A stretch of 64,000 bases of DNA from Collybiopsis luxurians FD-317 M1 (lineage: Eukaryota > Basidiomycota > Agaricomycetes > Agaricales > Omphalotaceae). The notes beneath the pieces are model-generated. The model saw nothing but the letters and a program-made list of their open reading frames with translations, was not told the DNA's origin and did not search any database. The stretch lies in the NCBI GenBank assembly GCA_000827265.1, contig KN834757.1, positions 1,030,537 to 1,094,536 of the forward strand, written 5' to 3'. Numbering within the stretch: the stretch's first letter is position 1; every line of letters begins with the position of its first letter. The translations under genes and the position numbers were made by a program. This document shows, in pieces, positions 1 through 11,804 of this stretch.

Positions 1-1516
1 ACATCGCTTGAGAACAACGTTCTCCAACTGTTTACAAAGTCGGGAATAACTCACATTCCATGATAAACTGACCGTCATCCCCGAATGAATGACCGATCTC
101 GGGCAAGGCATCTAGCCATTCTTTCGTCCATTCCTTCGAACCATCCGACCATGGTCCTGTCCACTCCGTCTCTCCCCACGGGTTTCGCACGATGACAAAG
201 CGCTTGCCTTTGACTTCCACGGCACGCAAGACGGAATACGCGTGGCCACCAATGAGACCATTGATCGTAGCATTATAGTTGCCACTCCGATTTGCATCGA
301 GAGACTGGTAAGAACACCCGAACAACCGATCTTGATTGGCTTTCGTTAGTTCCTCGTTCCAGAAGCGATCTGGGTCCAGTATGTCCTGGAATAGAGTTGG
401 AAGGTAAAGCTAGCAAATGCAGAGGTATACGCACGTTCGTAGAATAGAATGTTGAAACACCGCTAGAACGCCGCCCGGGTCAGGAATCCAAGTTAATATC
501 TTAATATTCTGTGAAAACTTACCCTGTCAAATCTTCAATTGCCTCACAAGCCCATCCACTAACATATCGTGAAGGTTAGGCATCCAGAATTACTATCCCA
601 AAGAGATTGAACTCACCCCGACAAACTCGCATAGCTTCCATGCAACTTGGCATATGCCTTCTCCAAAAGAGACATCCAAGTCTCACCTGGCGTTCCAGAT
701 CTTGCAAAGTACAGACCTCTTCCGTCATTTCGGGCGGTGCGGTTGTAAACTTCTTTGTTGTGGTGATACAGTGTTTGTTCAGCGGCAGAAAGTTCTTCGA
801 ATTTTGGAATAGAAGTGTAGAGGAAACTGAGAAGTTTAAGCTTGTACGTTGGCATAGTTGTAAATACTTCTACGGCACTTACTCGTCAATGATGATCGTC
901 ACCCAGCTTCCATCACGAAAGAAAACGAAGCCGTAGACGCCGATTTCTTCGTCTCTCTTTAGAAAAAAAATTAAATTCGGAGCTTCCTAGAAAGCTGTCA
1001 TCCTTACAGCAATACAAAATTTCTCCACAAGTCCTTCTGCAGTTGACATCGTTGCCAGTGCAGAAACAAACCAGCAGTCGCCGATGGCACCTTGTACGAT
1101 ATCATTGGAATTGGCCCCATCGATGAAAAACTGGGGTTTCTCGAAAATTTGTGTGACGCGCCGGACGTCAGAAGGAGTATAAGAGGTACTCGAAAATTCA
1201 CCCGGTATGCACGATTGAGGGCCAAATAGACTGTGCAAACACCGCTCGCGGTCATTTTCAAGGTCGAATTCAGTATCTCTGAAACGACATATAAGCGCCC
1301 ATTGAGGGCCAAACAGAATAAGCAGACCAACCTGTATTTCCGGTTTTGCGCTCGACAGTCTTTCGCGATTCTGGCTACCTTTGCCTTGCAGTCTTCTAGA
1401 GCTTTTTCCAGCTCTGCAGTTACCAGTAGACCGGCCTTTTCTTTTTGCTGGCTGAACAAGCTCTGAGTCGCAGGTGCCACTTTTTCAGGCTCTTTAAAAA
1501 TGTTGAATAGCGGCAT
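1..1516 (-). CDS. Calpain-type cysteine protease (partial, runs off left edge)
   Basis: Intracellular papain-fold cysteine protease of the calpain (C2) family. The catalytic domain is split over several exons. The cysteine lies in QGAIGDCWF (about 1074-1076), the histidine in GGHAYSV (about 242-244) and the asparagine in RNPWGETEWTG (about 182-184), so the whole Cys-His-Asn triad is present. The start is taken at 1516 (MPLFNIFKEP), followed by a charged, helical N-terminal part of about 60 residues. An in-frame ATG at 1546 is an alternative. Introns interrupt the N-terminal part, the segment after the cysteine and the middle of the domain. A good donor at about 54 shows that the coding sequence continues to the left, so the C-terminal domains are unseen. 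Many basidiomycetes carry several such genes. Substrate and calcium dependence cannot be read from the sequence. Confidence 0.88.
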
Positions 1517-2412
1517 GGTCGATGGAGGAGGTAAATGCAATTGCAATGAGATAGCCTGAGGGTTAAGCCAGCTGGAGGGGGGTTGATGGACATGTCGCCT
1601 ACGAATTGGACCTTTTATCTATGTCAAACTGCTACAGTTGGCGGAGCGCTCGCAAAGATGCAAACAGGTTTAGGGCGAGGCGCCCTGACGCGCTGTGTCA
1701 AACCATCTTCTCATTCAAATTTTTACCCATTTTACAGATGGGATTGACGCTTGGACAATCATGTGTCAATGAGGCGTGTCCCAAGCGTGTTCAATAATAA
1801 TTGCCTGACGCAGGTTTGTCGTCCAACGCTGCTTGTTGTTTGCCGGAATCATTGATGTGTTGATGTGATTGGGGTATTTCCTTATGGAAATATAGACTTG
1901 TCCAGTATGTAAACTGTAGACCTGCACCGGAGGCGAAGTCGGAATCAGACTCTGCAGTCAAAGAGTAGCTTCCTGAATCCTGACAACTTTGATGGCAGAC
2001 TGAATTGATAATGAAACACGTAGGCCTCGAAGATCAATGGATCAATAGGTATCTAGGATACGAATTCAGTGACAAGAAAAGTATAAATTATAAGTCATGG
2101 AGAATGGTAGAACGGGGGTCACATTGAAGTTCCACGTCCATACATAGTGCTTTACTGCGGTTATCATCGAGGATTGGCTTTCTAGCTCATCAGCTGATTT
2201 AGTTTGAACAGGAAAGGCTGCACACGACGCGCTATAATGTGAAGGCGTCCCGCGCGTCGCGACGCGTGTGTGGGAATATGAGGTCACATGGATGTCTCAT
2301 GAATTTGGTACCTCCGAGTCCGTCTCTGCTCGGACTCCAACGTTACTCTTCAGAAATCCGCGTTCAGATCTTGAGCCGTGCCGTGTAATTTTCTTTCTTT
2401 CTTCCAACCCTC
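1517..2412. other. Intergenic, no gene seen
   Basis: Divergent spacer between the calpain gene and the F-box gene. Only short, uninterpretable open frames are present. A CpG-rich stretch around 2237-2272 contains overlapping CGCG/GACGCG words. No repeat or RNA gene was recognised. Confidence 0.5.
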
Positions 2413-4134
2413 ATGTCGCTCTTGGAGCTAATTCGAAAAAAGGCCTCTACCTATAGTGCCAACGCTCGAAGTATTCATTCCTGGGAGTGTGAGTTATCCT
2501 GTTTTTCTTCTTCAGTCAAATTGGCCCTGATTATTTATCGAAAATTCAAAATCCAAATCAGCCCCAGAGCGTCGTCACCCCGAGACTCAGGATGAACTTG
2601 AACCAATTCCACTAGAAATCTACAGCGAAATATTTTCTTACATTAGATCCTTAGGCGGCTCTAGGAATGCTGAAAGGCAGCGCCTGAAGGATCTTCGCAG
2701 CCTCTCACTCGTCTGTCGCTGGTTCTGCGCCGAGCTCCTTCCCCTGATCTTTAAATCCGTCGTCTTCTCCCCGGACTCTGACGGAAATGGTATACAAAGG
2801 CGGGGTATGACCTTTGTTCCGTTTTGTAGGGCCCTGAATCAAGGCGAGACCTTCGCCGAATCTCTTGCCTCAATGGTTGAACATTGTACTTTCCGGGACT
2901 GGTTCGGTTTTCTCGCTGGACCCAATCCAGCGGCACGAGCTTTTCTGAAGTTTTCCATGGAAGCCTTACCGAACATGCCCAATATTACGACACTTGCTCT
3001 ATACCGAATCCGCTTAAATCCAGATCCGAAGCGTTCTAATGCGGATCGAGACCGACGCATCCCATCGATGCTCTCGACCATACAAAATCTTCCCCATTTA
3101 TCCTCGCTTACCTTAGACTCCTGTGACTTCCGGGAGGTGACAGCAAATGCCATCGAGAAATTTGCCTCTCGCGCCAATCTGGAAACATTTTGTCTATTTT
3201 TAAGAGAGGACCCCCTCATTATGCCTCCGTGTGACAACATAACCAAAGAATTCCTACCTCTTATCAAGAATCTGACAAAGTTGGGCACAGATAGCTGGAC
3301 TCTCATTCAGATACTAATTTCTCCTAATGTGTCTTCCTCACTACGCACTTTGGAGGCACTCAATATCCTGGATCTACATTCTTTCAGTGACTACCTGTAC
3401 CGAACTCCTTCGTTAGAGTCCCTTACAGTAGATCACCTTCCCCAAGTACTGCCTTTGCATTCGCTGGCGGGTCAAGTTGGCGATGCAATTTCACTTTCTC
3501 AGTTACCAAATCTTCGTCATCTCAGCTGTCCTCCACATGCGACATCTTGTTTTGGGAGTCCACGTTCGCTCTTGAGCCTATCGTTCACCAGTCATTCGGA
3601 CAAGCAAATTTATCGGCACCCAATTTCCGACATTTGGTCGAACATACAGTCGTATAGATTCATTGCGGACGTATGTTTGCCTTTCGAATTTGTGGTGAAA
3701 ACAGCCACCTCCCGCGTCAACACGCCCAATACTGCACCCCAGCGGCTGCAGAGGCTCACTGTCGTTAACAGTGCTAATTTCTCTATCACGGGAGGATTAT
3801 TCAAAGCGGTAAGCGTGAACTGTTCTTCTGCTAGTCTGTATCGCTTCATCATTTGCAGACACTCCATGAATTTTGTACTACTTGGGGGACACCATCGCTC
3901 ACAACATTGCGGTTCGTCGATATGATTCAAAATCCCAGTGACCGCTTTGAGGGCAATAATGATCTCAAAGTCCACCTACAGACTCTGATCACCCGGTTCT
4001 CGCAGAGTGATTGTTTTCCGAATCTCAGCTGTGTCTCATTCTGTGCTTCCGATGATGAAGATTGGGATTGGATCAGAGAAAACTTGACTGGGGAATGGAG
4101 GTCCCTACCTTCTGTCATAAAGCCGATCAACTGA
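2413..4134 (+). CDS. F-box / leucine-rich-repeat-like protein
   Basis: Probable substrate-recognition subunit of an SCF ubiquitin ligase. Three exons splice cleanly: 2413-2488, 2562-3808 and 3858-4134, with GT-AG introns of 73 and 49 nt. The F-box lies about 37-85 residues in (IPLEIYSEIF, then a loop, LRSLSLVCRWFCAELLP and LIFKSVVF). The rest, about 430 residues, is a run of loosely spaced leucine-rich segments (for example NMPNITTLALYRIRL and LPHLSSLTLDSCDF), as in the very large Agaricomycete F-box family. The frame is continuous across both junctions. The total is about 530 residues, normal for the family. The target is unknown, and these proteins diverge too fast for a specific name. Confidence 0.85.
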
Positions 4135-4435
4135 TGCTAGGTTTCTGTTGAAATTGGGCGCTGTTTGCTTCTCTTACGTCCTATTATTTTACACCCACAC
4201 TTCCCGATGAAACGCCACCAAAGATTGTCCGTCGTTCGCATTTTCTCTAATCATAGACTTATTTCGACAAAACGCCAATGCCACAATGAAGCCACACGAT
4301 CTAGACCTCGAATTCTTACTCCAAAGCCATTGCTAACGTCTGCTTGATAAGTTCTGCATGCCTATGAGAACGAGGCTTGATCATACATCTGAAAGGAGCA
4401 GGATTGCTGCATGGGAGGAGCAAGGTGAGCCAAAA

Positions 4436-6804
4436 TCACAGTTTGGCAAAAGGATAGCAAGGGTCATACTTCAGTACCCCCGAAACATATTCCACTTTTG
4501 GTTCAATTGACTTTCCGTCTTCATCTATTCCTTTGGTGATATTGAATGAGTGAAGAAGCGATGCAGCGTTTACCCAGAGAGTTGATAGAGCCATATGTCT
4601 TCCCGGACACACTCTGATTAATAATGAGATGATTGAAGGCAGAACAAGATGATTGTCCGGTACCAACCGTCTACCAAACCCAAAAGCTACCGCAGTTGGA
4701 TCACGAATATTAGGATCCAGGATCCACTGCTCCGCTCCGCTTCTTTCGGAGTCTGGGTCTTTACGAAGCCATCGTTTCGGTTCGAATTCATGCGCACTGC
4801 TACCGTAGACGTTTGTGTCACGAAGGATGCCCCTAGAAACGCGAGTAATTAAAAATGAAGACCGGTATCGGGCATACGCACTAGATGTTCGGTATCACGA
4901 CTGCATGTTTAGGGATATGGTATCCGCGGTAGGTATCATCTTTGTCGACCCGGTGAATAGCTAGATCACGATTTGAGTAGTTCTATAAAGACAGAGATCA
5001 CAGTTGGTACGGCTTACCAAGAGGTGCAACAGGCTGCCATCTGACAAGTAGAGTGATCAATTTCGCAAGGCGGCGACCGCAAATAACTGAAGCCTACCGG
5101 AGACATTCGTAGAGAGCTGCAGTCAGATACGGCAAAGAACTTCTGTCTTCATAATCTGGTAACCGATCTGGGTCAACGACACGATCCAACTCCTCCTGCG
5201 CTTCCTGCTGCACCTGAGGAAAGCATAGCATGAGGAGGATGAAAGTATGGAGGGCCGTCACACCCGAGTCGGCACCACCTGCAAAGAAAAGCTGTAACTG
5301 TATCTTATCGCCAAAACGATGGGATGGTTGATTATACCTTTGTACATCGTTCCGGCCGTCTCCTTTATGATCTCTTCTTCATCCGATAGATGACTATGTC
5401 TAGGATCTGCGTGTTTTGCATTCCGCAGACAGCGTAGACTGAAGGAATCTTTCGCATTGTCATTGATCTACATGCGCAGGTCATTAGAGGTTATTGAAAT
5501 GCAGTATATCGCCTTCTCCTAATTCTTACCATAGCTTCTTTAACTCTCATAAAAGGAGGCGTAATTGTTTCCGACAAAATACCCTTCCAAGCCTTGGCCT
5601 TGCGCTTGAAAGAGGCTCCGGGAAACCAGGAAGGTACATACTTGAGTATGGGAAATGTATCCTGTAGTGGCAATCGGCGGTCAGCCGTTCAATATTCCAG
5701 AAGTAGCCAAAGCGCGTAGAACGATCTTACCACGAGAAATGCGCCGGGGACTCCGGCTTCATTCATAACGGATGTCATTCTTTCGACGGCCAAAAGGTCA
5801 GGATCATTTTGAGGCTGAACTTCGATTCCGTATGCTACAGAAAGTATGGTTCCGCCAATCATGCTGGGGACAGAAACTAGTTCGAATCGATTACACATGG
5901 GGATAGAGGGTTCTCTTACTGTTTTATGTGTCCCGTCCAATTTTCCGGTGTTTCCAGCAAATTATTTAAGAAGACCCGCAGGGCCTTCTTTTCTTGTGGT
6001 CGGTGCAGTTCGTGACGATTGGGATGGAATTCTACGATAATACTGGTTAGTATCTCCATGAAGCCAAAACTGAGAACCGAGAGATACCTTGGTGAAAGAG
6101 CTTTCTATGTGCTTTTAAGTCGTTTCCATACGGCATGAGGACGAGGTCGCGGTCCCAGCTTGATGGAAAAAACAACAAGAACAGTTGGTGATTGGTTCCA
6201 TAAGAACAGGGCAGCGAGATTACCCTATACTAAAAGCCGCGTACGCATAAAAATAGGGTGAATTCCAGTCATGGAAAGGTTCAAGTCCCACTCACACATC
6301 CATCAACATCGTCGCATGAGGCCTAAACCAATCCATCGAGAAAGTCAAGTTCCCCATATTGACTACGTATTGTAGGCGATGCATACCTGCTGGAATAGAT
6401 ACGTGATCTTTTGTCAAGAAGATCCGTCGCTGCCTCAAATGAGTTTAAGACTATTATATCAGAGCCCGCCATGTTGAGGTAGAGAATATCTGATTCTGTA
6501 TGTCGCATTAACCCCTTCGACGTTCTAATGAATAGAACAACATCGCAGTGTCACTTGCCGAATTGTTTTGCCCATCTTGAGAACGTGATCCACTGAAAAG
6601 TGGAAGGCATGTCCTGTAAGGTAGGGAAGTCGTCATACAGTTCAAAGTAGGGGCGTCGAATGTGCACACAAGAATATTACCGAGAAAGGGAATCATCTTG
6701 GGTCCCGGAGGGAGGGGTAGATGCTGTCCATGACCACGATACCGTTTGAGAAATAGCAAAAGGACCACAGTGACAATCAGTGTTGGGAGCAGTATTATAT
6801 CCAT
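4436..6804 (-). CDS. Cytochrome P450 monooxygenase (first of two)
   Basis: Membrane-bound heme monooxygenase. The start at 6804 gives an N-terminal hydrophobic anchor (MDIILLPTLIVTVVLLLF), a basic patch and the proline-rich hinge LPLPPGPK. The I-helix reads AGGADSG (near 5280), the K-helix ExxR is ECLR (near 5100), and the heme loop is FGFGRR + VCPGRH, whose Cys is the heme ligand. The heme loop is interrupted by a 54-nt intron (4614-4667), which joins FGFGRR to VCPGRHMA. The gene is rich in introns of about 50-60 nt. The hinge and the LNSFEAATDLLDKR segment resemble the large Agaricomycete group often annotated as O-methylsterigmatocystin-oxidoreductase-like. That name says nothing sure about the substrate. 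The gene appears intact. Confidence 0.9.
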
Positions 6805-7394
6805 GGCGTGAGTCGAGCTGAAGTCGACCAGCGGAGGTTGAGTAGTTATAAGCGGCAGAGACTCTACATCCTGGTGAGTCAGATTCAGTTCAACGCCGAC
6901 CGGAGCGCTGTTTGAGCGTCTTGCGCAGCTTTTGCGTCTAGTATCCCGTCGGATGCTCACGCAAGTCTACAGATTGACTGATGCATCTATTCTCCATGAT
7001 TGAACTACGAAGGGTACCCAGATACCCGGATGGATTGACCTGCCATTCTCGCAGTACTGCTCGACTTCAATTGCAGCTGTCAACCTTGAACGCTCTACAT
7101 TTTTGTACACCCTGCCTCTGTAAGATCCGACCGATTTCAGCGAAAAGAGTCAAGTTTCGAAATCAAGTTGAAGGACGTATAAGGCGGATCGAATCGCTGG
7201 ACATGAGTCTCGAGAAGTTAGTAAATCCAAGTAAAGCGGTTCCAAAACGGTCCGTATCCGTTCAATAAGAGCACACAAGAGTCCGACGCCCTAATGTAAA
7301 GGTGACAACGTAGTTTCACGAAATAGCCACATTGAGTAAGGACTGAGTAGGAGTAAAAGAGGATCTATATTTCCATTAGTCGGACTGCGGAAAG
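6805..7394. other. Intergenic, P450 promoter side and tRNA upstream
   Basis: Nothing coding recognised. Probably contains the promoter of the leftward P450 gene. Confidence 0.4.
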
Positions 7395-7486
7395 GTCACT
7401 TTGCCGGAGTGGTTAACGGGATCGCCTGCTAATCTTAGCCGAGCGGTTGGGCTTTGCCCGCGTGTGTTCGAATCGCACAGGTGACG
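7395..7486 (+). tRNA. tRNA-Ser(GCU), 10-nt intron, copy 1
   Basis: Type II tRNA. Acceptor GTCACTT pairs with AGGTGAC, followed by discriminator G. The D-stem is CCG/CGG and the anticodon stem ATCGC/GCGGT. The loop is CTGCTA plus A with anticodon GCT. The long variable arm is GGGC-TTT-GCCC and the T-arm GTGTG-TTCGAAT-CGCAC. A 10-nt intron (ATCTTAGCCG) lies at the canonical position after base 37. The mature sequence is identical to the other three copies in the window. Confidence 0.93.
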
Positions 7487-7784
7487 ATTCTGTAAGAATA
7501 AACTCTTTTTTCCTTTCGCCCTGTTTCATTTACCTTTGCGCTGCTTTGTGTACACTCAGTAGAGGCAAGAAGTTGAAGATCAAGCACTTGCTTTTTATAC
7601 AGTTTGCAACAGGATTTTCGAATGCTCTTTAATCCATACAAGACATATGTACAACACCAATTACTACTCTACATAAAACACTCAAAATGAAATGCGACGC
7701 AGCTACACCAACAATCTTCCCAAGGACATTCCCAACTCCAACACCAGCACCAAACAGTAACCAAAAAGCGTCGTCACTCAACGA

Positions 7785-9923
7785 TCAATGATCCATCTCC
7801 TCCCAAGCTCTCCCCACCGTCTTCTTTAAGTCCTCCTGCGTGACCTGTTTACCACTCGAAAAGTACCCACTCGCAATCTTGGCATCAATCTCGACTCGAG
7901 AATCAGGAGGAATGAGATGCGATGGGATATCGTATCTGTGAAGAGAGGAGAGGGAGAGTAAGAGGGTAAATAAGAGGAAGCAAGAAGGTAAGACGAGATA
8001 AAGTCAGGTGTCGTACATACCGTTTGTTGATAGTAATACCGCTCCCCACAATCGCATCGTACTTCATATCGCTCATACTGACCATATTGTCGATCTTGGT
8101 AATACCGAGCCAGTGCAGAACGTCAGGCATCAAGGCCTATGAGAAGAAAAATTCGAGTCAATGGAGAACGCTTCAAAAGTACGACACGGCAAGGAAAAAC
8201 CTTACCTGGAAACGCATATCCTTAACTCCAGCGACCAACTCTGTACTCTTAAAGTACTTATCAGCCGAATCACCCCCTCTCTTCCTCAAATTATACACAA
8301 GGTACTTTGTCACCTCGCCCAACGCCCTGCCCTCTTTTCTGAAATAAACAACGACGCCAACTCCCGGCTCGCCGGGTTTACCATCTTTCATTTGATCGAC
8401 GTGTCGTCCCTGAGCGGTTCGGATACATTCTTCCATAGCGTAGACGAGGTAAGGTTTACATGTACAGATGTCGGACCCGAAGACGTCTGAGCCGTTGCAT
8501 TCGTCGTGAACACGAAGAGTTAGGACTTTGGATGGATCTCGGATGAGGGCCGGGTTGCCAACTAGGAAGAAAAATTCTAAGGACACGAGAGTTAAGGGGA
8601 TAAAACGCCACTTACAGATATACACCGTAAGATTCCCGATCGGAGGTAGGAAAACTTTGATATCCGGTCTCGTTATCAATTCAGGGTACATCCCACCGGT
8701 GTCTTCGAAGAGGGCGCGTCGAAGTAGGGATTCCGAGCTGTGTGAAGAGAGAAGTGTAGGTCATTAATTCGATCTGTAACGGATATGAATGCAATCACTA
8801 ACATTCCAAATCGCTCTGCAACGCCGGGAAGATACCAGATGGGATCGACTGCAGCTTTGCTAACATTCACTTCAACCTAAAAGGGAATATGAGCGCCGGC
8901 TGATATTGATGTAGATTACTTACACCAGGATCGAGTCCGGGTACCAGACTACCATCTTCCATTCTCAATGGGTCGCTCTGAAGCACGATCTTGCCATCTA
9001 CAACGATTTCCCCTCGACTGACCGAATCGTCAATTTCCTTCAATTTGATATGTGCTTTGGTGACGGAGATAGACGGACGAATGTCGAGACCTTTGCCGCC
9101 TTGATTCTATATGAATGAACAATATCAGGTCATTTGATCGAATCGTCGCTGAAGTTCTTCCATACCTTGTCTTTGATTTCCTTCTCAAAAACACTTGGTA
9201 CCAAATGACCCCACGGATCCATGCTTACAATCTTCATCTTCTCTCCATCCTGTTGATACCACGCCGGATTCGGAGGTATTTCTACTGGAGGTTGGGTCAT
9301 CGAATAATCCGGTTTATAATTCGGATCCAGACTCCCCATGGCGATACTCAAAGCACGATAAATTGAATAACTTCCCGAATGTGCCCCAATAGCATTACGA
9401 TACTTTATTGAGCCTGGTAATCGTGAACATATTACTGAACCACGTTGAGTTGGTGTGGATGCGCCCCAGGAAAGCTGATAGGGAGAAATTCCATGTTGGT
9501 CTGGATAGGTAGTCAGTAAGACTCTCCCTGGGTATAACGACTTTTCTCGTTCTTTATCGATCGGGGCAGCGGCTGATGCTGGTTCTTTGGATGATCCAGG
9601 ATGGCGGTGGGCAGCATCAGCAGCGGTAGAGATGACAGAGTCTGCGCTAGATGACAGCGGGATGTTACCGAGCCCAGTTGTACTGTCGACTGAAGACTGG
9701 CGTCCCGAATCGCGAAGAATGGGTAATCCTTTCGGCTCTGGTTGCGGGGGTGAATTCGGATTGCAGATAGAGTCAAGCTTGACCGAGCAATGTCAGCATG
9801 GAAGATAACGGTGATCTCAGAAATATATACCTTGGCTTGCATTGCCTGCTGGGACATCTGCAAAGACTGCAGCTGAGTGAGGATCTGGGTTAATACTGCA
9901 TCTGAAACTGAACTGGTTGCCAT
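7785..9923 (-). CDS. URC1: URC1, GTP cyclohydrolase II-like protein of uracil catabolism
   Basis: Fungal URC1 family: a GTP cyclohydrolase II (RibA)-like domain behind a long N-terminal extension. In yeast this protein is needed for the URC uracil-degradation pathway. The start at 9923 opens a coiled, Gln-rich segment. It is followed by a Ser/Pro-rich stretch and the family's N-terminal domain (LTTYPDQHG near 9520 on). The cyclohydrolase part shows the zinc-type cluster DECNGSDVFGSDICTC, with cysteines spaced as in RibA, and YFRKEGRALGEVTKYLVYN. The last intron ends just before YDIPSHL, and the protein ends WEEMDH. Introns are short and the frame is intact. Whether it makes the riboflavin precursor or acts only in uracil breakdown is known for the family from yeast and inferred here. 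Confidence 0.85.
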
Positions 9924-10204
9924 TGTCTGCGACGGTCTGAAGAAAAGGAGGAGGATTACCTAGATCCGGCATTTTGGTATATATACCTTGCTTCGGTCCG
10001 GATCCCGGCAATCCCCGACACGCGTAGTACACGTTAACGTCACTCTTCTATAACATCCGACGCGACCTGACGCGACGCGTTGTATACGCGTTTTTCGATC
10101 ATGTGCTAGAACAACTCAGTTTCCGCCTCACGAGGCCCACAGCTGCTTACTTCTCTGTGCAAGCTGAAAATTCACTGAATTGCATGCATTAAATTACAAA
10201 GCGT
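9924..10204. promoter_or_regulatory. Short spacer with clustered GACGCG words
   Basis: Upstream of URC1 and downstream of the next leftward gene. At about 10058-10090 it has GACGCG-type words (including GACGCGACGCG) and ACGCGT/TACGCG. These resemble MluI-box-like or CpG-rich promoter elements. The role is inferred only from position. Confidence 0.3.
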
Positions 10205-11804
10205 TCAATTCGTACGACGGTTCGGAACTAGTGGCAGCAAATTAACTTGAGAGCCGAATACCTCAAGCGAAGGCGTGTATCCCCCACCATAAGCCATCAA
10301 AGTAGCGTCCTCAAATTTCCCGTCGTACGAGTGGGCTGTCATGCTTGGCTTATCTAGCCCCTCCATACGGCCGGTGTTATATGTCCCAGAATCCAGATCG
10401 TTTGCCGTCCTATCAGCCAATACCTTCTCCCAAGGGTTCCTATAACCTGTGAAAAGAAAGACGATTCCGTTCCAGAGTGACTGAGGATATCCCTTAATCC
10501 ATTGAAGGATATCGCCCCTACTCTCCCAAATCAAGCGAATGACTTGCCACAGAGGGGGGAACGCAACAGCTGCTGCTAGTAACTTTTTTCCCACTAAGTT
10601 ATCATATCAGAACATGTGGCAGGTCACTTCTTACCTGTCCAAAATCGAGTCCGTCATGGCCTTGGGATTGGTACGGTTGCAAGGGATCAGCATCCTTGAC
10701 ATAGGGCTGGATGGTTGCCGCGAGATTATAATAAAAGAGCGACAGATGTGTTTCGTAGAGGACCAAGGAAGAGCTCCATATCAAATAGGCGATGGTTATG
10801 AAGAGCACCAATAGCCAAGGATGACTCTCCATGATCACGTTCCTGAAAAGAACAGTGGTAGTGAGTTTTTCTGAATTAGGTATCGACCTTGCCCAGCTCC
10901 TGTACCCACCGTTGTGCCTTCGTAAAACACTTGATCCACAAGGGGAACCATTGTACCCAGCGAAAACGCTCCCAGCGCCTCGCATCCGTCCAGAGCCTGG
11001 TATGCTCCTTCCGTACATCTCCAAAATGTCGCAGAACATACATAACCCAAATCACAGCGATAGCGGGAGCGAGCATCCACACATCAAATACACCAATTGT
11101 CAGCGTGGCCGCTACAAAGCGATACATGAACCAAGAAGTGAAATTAATATGCGGGCACTTTTCGCTGTTGCTAAAGACGTTCGCAAAGTAGATCAGCGCG
11201 TCCATCGTAAGCCACATGGGGAGCACCAGCAGAGATAGCATAGCATAGATAAGAGTGGAATTGGGACCCAGTCGACGGAAGAGGTATGAAGATTTTCTGA
11301 GTATTCTCCGGATGGCGGCGTAGAGCAAGTACAAGGAAAGTGGAGAAATGGTAGAAGTGATGGCAAAATGAGCGTCAGCCACCGAAAGCTTTTTTCGGTA
11401 CATGGAGATGAAAGCGCAGATCAGCAGGGTGTAGATCTGCAATAGAAGGACAGAGATAGACTCTGCAACATCCTTGCTTGTATAGCGAATAAGGATGACT
11501 GCCGTGATGGCGTTTCGATTAGTACGTATCCATTGCTGTGTTTAGAGTGAAATAAGAACTACCAACCTAGACAGACGTTGACAACAAAATTTGACAGTCG
11601 CACCGCGTATCCTTGCATATCTGGATCCTGTCCTTCCGATGACCAAACGCAGAGCAAGTACTGCTCGAGAGTCTGGAGGGAAGGATCGGTGGTGTTTGGA
11701 TTGAACGGTAACCCAAGTTTAACTGGGGCTAACATGCTGGCATTAGTGGCATTGGACATTATGAGTAAGTGTGCACAGAATAATAAGCGAATGAAGTGGT
11801 TCAA
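10205..11804 (-). CDS. Multi-pass membrane protein, function unknown
   Basis: Not recognised beyond being an integral membrane protein. The start at 11804 gives a hydrophobic N-terminus (MNHFIRLLFCAHLLIM) that could be a signal peptide or first membrane segment. A short luminal-type part with NxS/T sites follows. Further hydrophobic segments include YTLLICAFISMY, LSLYLLYAAI, LIYAMLSLLVLPMWLT, MLAPAIAVIWVMYVL, WLLVLFITIAYLIWSS and, near the C-terminus, AAAVAFPPLWQVIRLIW. A basic loop with several Trp/Arg residues (RRWERFRWVQWFP) lies in the middle. At least four introns divide it. The C-terminal tail is soluble and ends PNRRTN. Similar proteins of unknown function occur in mushroom genomes. 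The exact start is uncertain (ATG at 11759 is an alternative). Confidence 0.7.
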
